IMG/VR virus record: IMGVR_UViG_3300019768_000014
Span: 1 to 31,378 of that record
Reading direction: 5' to 3' (one strand)
DNA from: a virus
Length of the DNA: 31,378 nucleotides
Positions 29,702-31,378 of the stretch are shown here, piece after piece; positions within the stretch are counted from its first letter, which is position 1, and each line of letters starts with the position of its first letter. Both the position numbers and the translations under genes were made by a program. The notes beneath the pieces were generated by a model. It ran no database searches. It was given only the letters and a program-made list of their open reading frames with translations, and was not told the origin of the DNA.

Positions 29702-29817
29702 CACTGTAATCAGAGGAATATTTCTCACTTTCTACAAAACCAATAAAGCAATAAGACATTGGTTTTTATAATAAACTACAAATTGGCATGATTCTCCAGT
29801 GGAAAGAGGGAAATATG
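29696..29817 (+). repeat. Array-end module, copy 2
   Basis: R''-like ATATAAC (29696-29702), ACTGTAATCAGAGGAATA, a hairpin ACCAAT/ATTGGT followed by TTTTTAT (terminator-like), then ATTGGCATGATT and a purine-rich ribosome binding site before ATGAAG. Same plan as 19602-19722 on the other strand, with diverged bases between the conserved parts. Confidence 0.7.
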
Positions 29818-29859
29818 AAGATAATATTAACTAACATAAATAAGTTGAGGATTAGTAAG

Positions 29860-30237
29860 ATGGATAAAATGATTATACATTGCTCTGCAACTCCGAACGG
29901 CAGGAATCATGAAGCAGAAGATATTCACAGATGGCACTTAGAGCGAGGATGGGATGGTATCGGTTATCACTGGGTTATAACTGTTGATGGTAAACTACAG
30001 GCTGGCAGGCCTGAGTATTGGGTTGGTTCTCATGCTTCTGGGTATAATTCAAAATCAATAGGTGTCTGCATGATTGGGACGGATGAATTTAGTGATGAGC
30101 AATGGGCTGTATTGAAGAGCTTGATACATAAAAAAATGATACAATATAAAGGAATTAAGATAATCGGACATAATGAGGTGTCTAAAAAAGAATGTCCAGG
30201 CTTTGATGTTCAGATGCATTTACGTAAAATTTTATAG
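29860..30237 (+). CDS. Endolysin: T7 lysozyme-type N-acetylmuramoyl-L-alanine amidase
   Basis: It cuts the bond between muramic acid and the peptide in the cell wall at lysis. At 125 residues it matches a single Amidase_2/PGRP domain. Zinc ligands are visible: His7 in IIHCSATP, His104 in GHNEVS and Cys112 in KKECPGF, the T7 lysozyme pattern. The start at 29860 has GAGGA 8 bases upstream and begins the domain directly; an in-frame ATG at 29815, with AGAGGG before it, would add 15 residues. Holin follows. Confidence 0.88.
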   Translation: MDKMIIHCSATPNGRNHEAEDIHRWHLERGWDGIGYHWVITVDGKLQAGRPEYWVGSHASGYNSKSIGVCMIGTDEFSDEQWAVLKSLIHKKMIQYKGIKIIGHNEVSKKECPGFDVQMHLRKIL

Positions 30238-30244
30238 GTGATTT

Positions 30245-30610
30245 ATGGGATTATTGACCGCAGTAAAAGCTATTTTTGGGTTTGATGGTGTCGCGAATTC
30301 AGCACTAAAGATAGTTGATAAAATAGCTGGTACAGACTGGACAGCAAAAGAGAAAGCGCAGTTTGTTTTAGATCACGCAGAGAAAACTAGGTATCAGTCA
30401 CCAACTCGGCGAGCGCTAGCTATCATGATTGGTATAGAATGGCTTATATTGGTTAATGCTTGGCTTGGTTTCACTATTTATGCGAGGCTAGCTCAATCCA
30501 GTGCAGCATTATTACTATCTATAGATATAGCTAAGTTTTTAAGCAGCGACATAAACATGCTAATAAATGGGATCATGGCATTTTATTTTTTAATCGGAAT
30601 GAAGAAATGA
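30245..30610 (+). CDS. Holin (3-TM, GTA-holin type)
   Basis: A 121-residue protein: GLLTAVKAIFGFDGVANSAL, a charged segment with YQSPTRRALAIMIG and transmembrane segments around 57-75, 80-97 and 105-119. This fits the three-TM holins common in marine phages and gene transfer agents. It follows the amidase by 7 bases, forming a lysis unit. Holins open the inner membrane and time lysis. Confidence 0.7.
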   Translation: MGLLTAVKAIFGFDGVANSALKIVDKIAGTDWTAKEKAQFVLDHAEKTRYQSPTRRALAIMIGIEWLILVNAWLGFTIYARLAQSSAALLLSIDIAKFLSSDINMLINGIMAFYFLIGMKK

Positions 30611-30629
30611 TATAATAAGGTTTTAACTA

Positions 30630-31145
30630 ATGGAGATATTAGAATGGTTTCAGCTACTAAACGGCCTCGCAATAAATCAAACGGAACTAAGCCTAAGAAT
30701 AAATAACGTCTTATTTGTTTTGTATGTGCTGCTTGTGATAGCAACTAAAAGAGTCGCCCCGTTCGCGGCTTTTTTTATGTCTGTTTTGCTTGTTGATAAC
30801 GTGGTTTTATCGCGAATAAGTGAGCCGGCTATGTATATGATTGTCTTTGCTATTTATACATATGTCTTTCATACCTGCACAACATTAATAAGTAGGTTTT
30901 GCTGTGTTATAATGATGCTCACATCGTTTGTGTTTGCTGTAGACGCTAAATATTATGGAGTAGGTGGGCTTTATGGAGAATCTGAAACGTTTATTTACAG
31001 CAATATCGAACATATTGCTCTATTCGTTAATATTCTCTTTATCTGCTCATTTATTCCTTACAAAAGAATACGAGACTGTTTACAGCGTCTTTTTGATTCT
31101 GTTGTGTCTTTTTCGCGCAATAGTGCTTGTTTTTTTATTTGCTGA
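30630..31145 (+). CDS. Multi-pass membrane protein of the lysis region
   Basis: A 171-residue protein with about five hydrophobic segments (25-42, 44-58, 65-82, 85-103 and 128-142) and little soluble part. AAGG precedes the ATG. It may be a holin partner, antiholin or exclusion protein. From 30973 on, a second frame is open, so its C-terminus (RNSACFFIC) may not be the natural one. Confidence 0.55.
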   Translation: MEILEWFQLLNGLAINQTELSLRINNVLFVLYVLLVIATKRVAPFAAFFMSVLLVDNVVLSRISEPAMYMIVFAIYTYVFHTCTTLISRFCCVIMMLTSFVFAVDAKYYGVGGLYGESETFIYSNIEHIALFVNILFICSFIPYKRIRDCLQRLFDSVVSFSRNSACFFIC

Positions 31146-31203
31146 TATAATGAAACCATGCAAAAATGAGGCGACTAGAAATGTCAGAAGAAAGAATCGA
31201 TAA
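30973..31203 (+). CDS. Overlapping small membrane protein (alternative frame)
   Basis: A 76-residue frame, MENLKRLFTAISNILLYSLI, with hydrophobic segments at about 12-30 and 38-60 and a basic tail (NEATRNVRRKNR). GGTGGG precedes the ATG. It overlaps the 171-residue gene by 173 bases in another frame and the next gene by 23. The pattern (basic start, two TM segments, basic end) looks real. Both frames may be used, or a frameshift may have extended the first. Confidence 0.45.
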   Translation: MENLKRLFTAISNILLYSLIFSLSAHLFLTKEYETVYSVFLILLCLFRAIVLVFLFADIMKPCKNEATRNVRRKNR

Positions 31204-31378
31204 GTTAGAGACAGCTATAACAAAGCTCACGGATAAATTTAGTGAATTTATAGCTATAGAGAGCGGAAGGCAGGAAAGAGATAGGCATCAACTAGAGCTT
31301 AATAAGCGGCTTTTAGATCATATGGAAAAAATGGATGCTGAATACATACCTATCGTTAAGCGAAGTAAAAAGTGGCAA
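31181..31378 (+). CDS. Coiled-coil protein, 3' end outside window
   Basis: The first 66 codons only: MSEERIDKLETAITKLTDKF, then SGRQERDRHQLELNKRLLDH and a basic IVKRSKKWQ at the window edge. GAGG lies 9 bases before this ATG; an in-frame ATG at 31166 is less likely. A charged coiled coil before a probable membrane segment is common in the genes following phage holins, including spanin-like proteins. Cannot be decided here. Confidence 0.6.
   Translation, partial: MSEERIDKLETAITKLTDKFSEFIAIESGRQERDRHQLELNKRLLDHMEKMDAEYIPIVKRSKKWQ

Noticed and set aside
30973-31203. Rz1-type outer-membrane spanin
   Set aside because: Nested position is suggestive, but there is no lipobox Cys and there are two transmembrane segments.

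Overview
This window is most of a tailed-phage genome (podovirus, P22/Sf6 type). It starts inside the large terminase gene and ends in the lysis region, so the missing part should hold the small terminase and little else. The structural genes follow the P22/Sf6 order: terminase, portal, scaffold, coat, gp4-like adaptor, gp10-like plug, ejection proteins, tail fibre. The coat resembles that of Shigella phage Sf6. Low GC, integron-like cassettes and chitin-binding-like tail modules suggest a marine gammaproteobacterial host (Vibrio, Pseudoalteromonas, Shewanella or similar). The host cannot be named from this sequence. No phage integrase or integron integrase is visible.

Layout. 1-17434 (+): packaging, head, ejection and tail genes, interrupted at 2862-4164 by a leftward island of small genes that includes a GIY-YIG-like nuclease. 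17491-18780 (-): a BNR-like lipoprotein, probably accessory cargo. 18884-24924 (-): a long, tightly overlapping early operon running from a replication protein through a C5 DNA methyltransferase and a NinB-like protein to NinG. 24962-25017: back-to-back promoters. 25037-25758 (+): four small early genes. 25777-26345: about 570 bases without a gene that fold into many hairpins, a strong candidate for a large structured RNA. 26375-28542 (+): small genes, a divergent small repressor-like gene, a Rad52-like annealing protein and SSB. 28606-29701 (+): more cassette-like genes. 29860-31378 (+): amidase, holin and membrane proteins.

The two most unusual things are these. First, two arrays of small genes separated by attC-like imperfect palindromes, one leftward (19717-21695) and one rightward (28606-29702). 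Both have the anatomy of integron gene cassettes, and most of the genes end with their TAA inside the R'' box of the attC. Both arrays end in the same diverged 120-bp module, and shared attC types occur in the same order, so they look like copies of one ancestral array. One attC type carries a ribosome binding site and start codon in its loop and is translated through its own recombination box into the next cassette. Second, the structured RNA candidate at 25777-26345, with its own likely promoter and an internal cloverleaf closed by a 24-bp helix.

The left operon and the right operon share an 18/20-identical promoter/operator block, so they are probably controlled together, possibly by the 64-residue HTH protein at 26560-26754. 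Many genes are joined by ATGA or TAATG overlaps, which implies translational coupling throughout.
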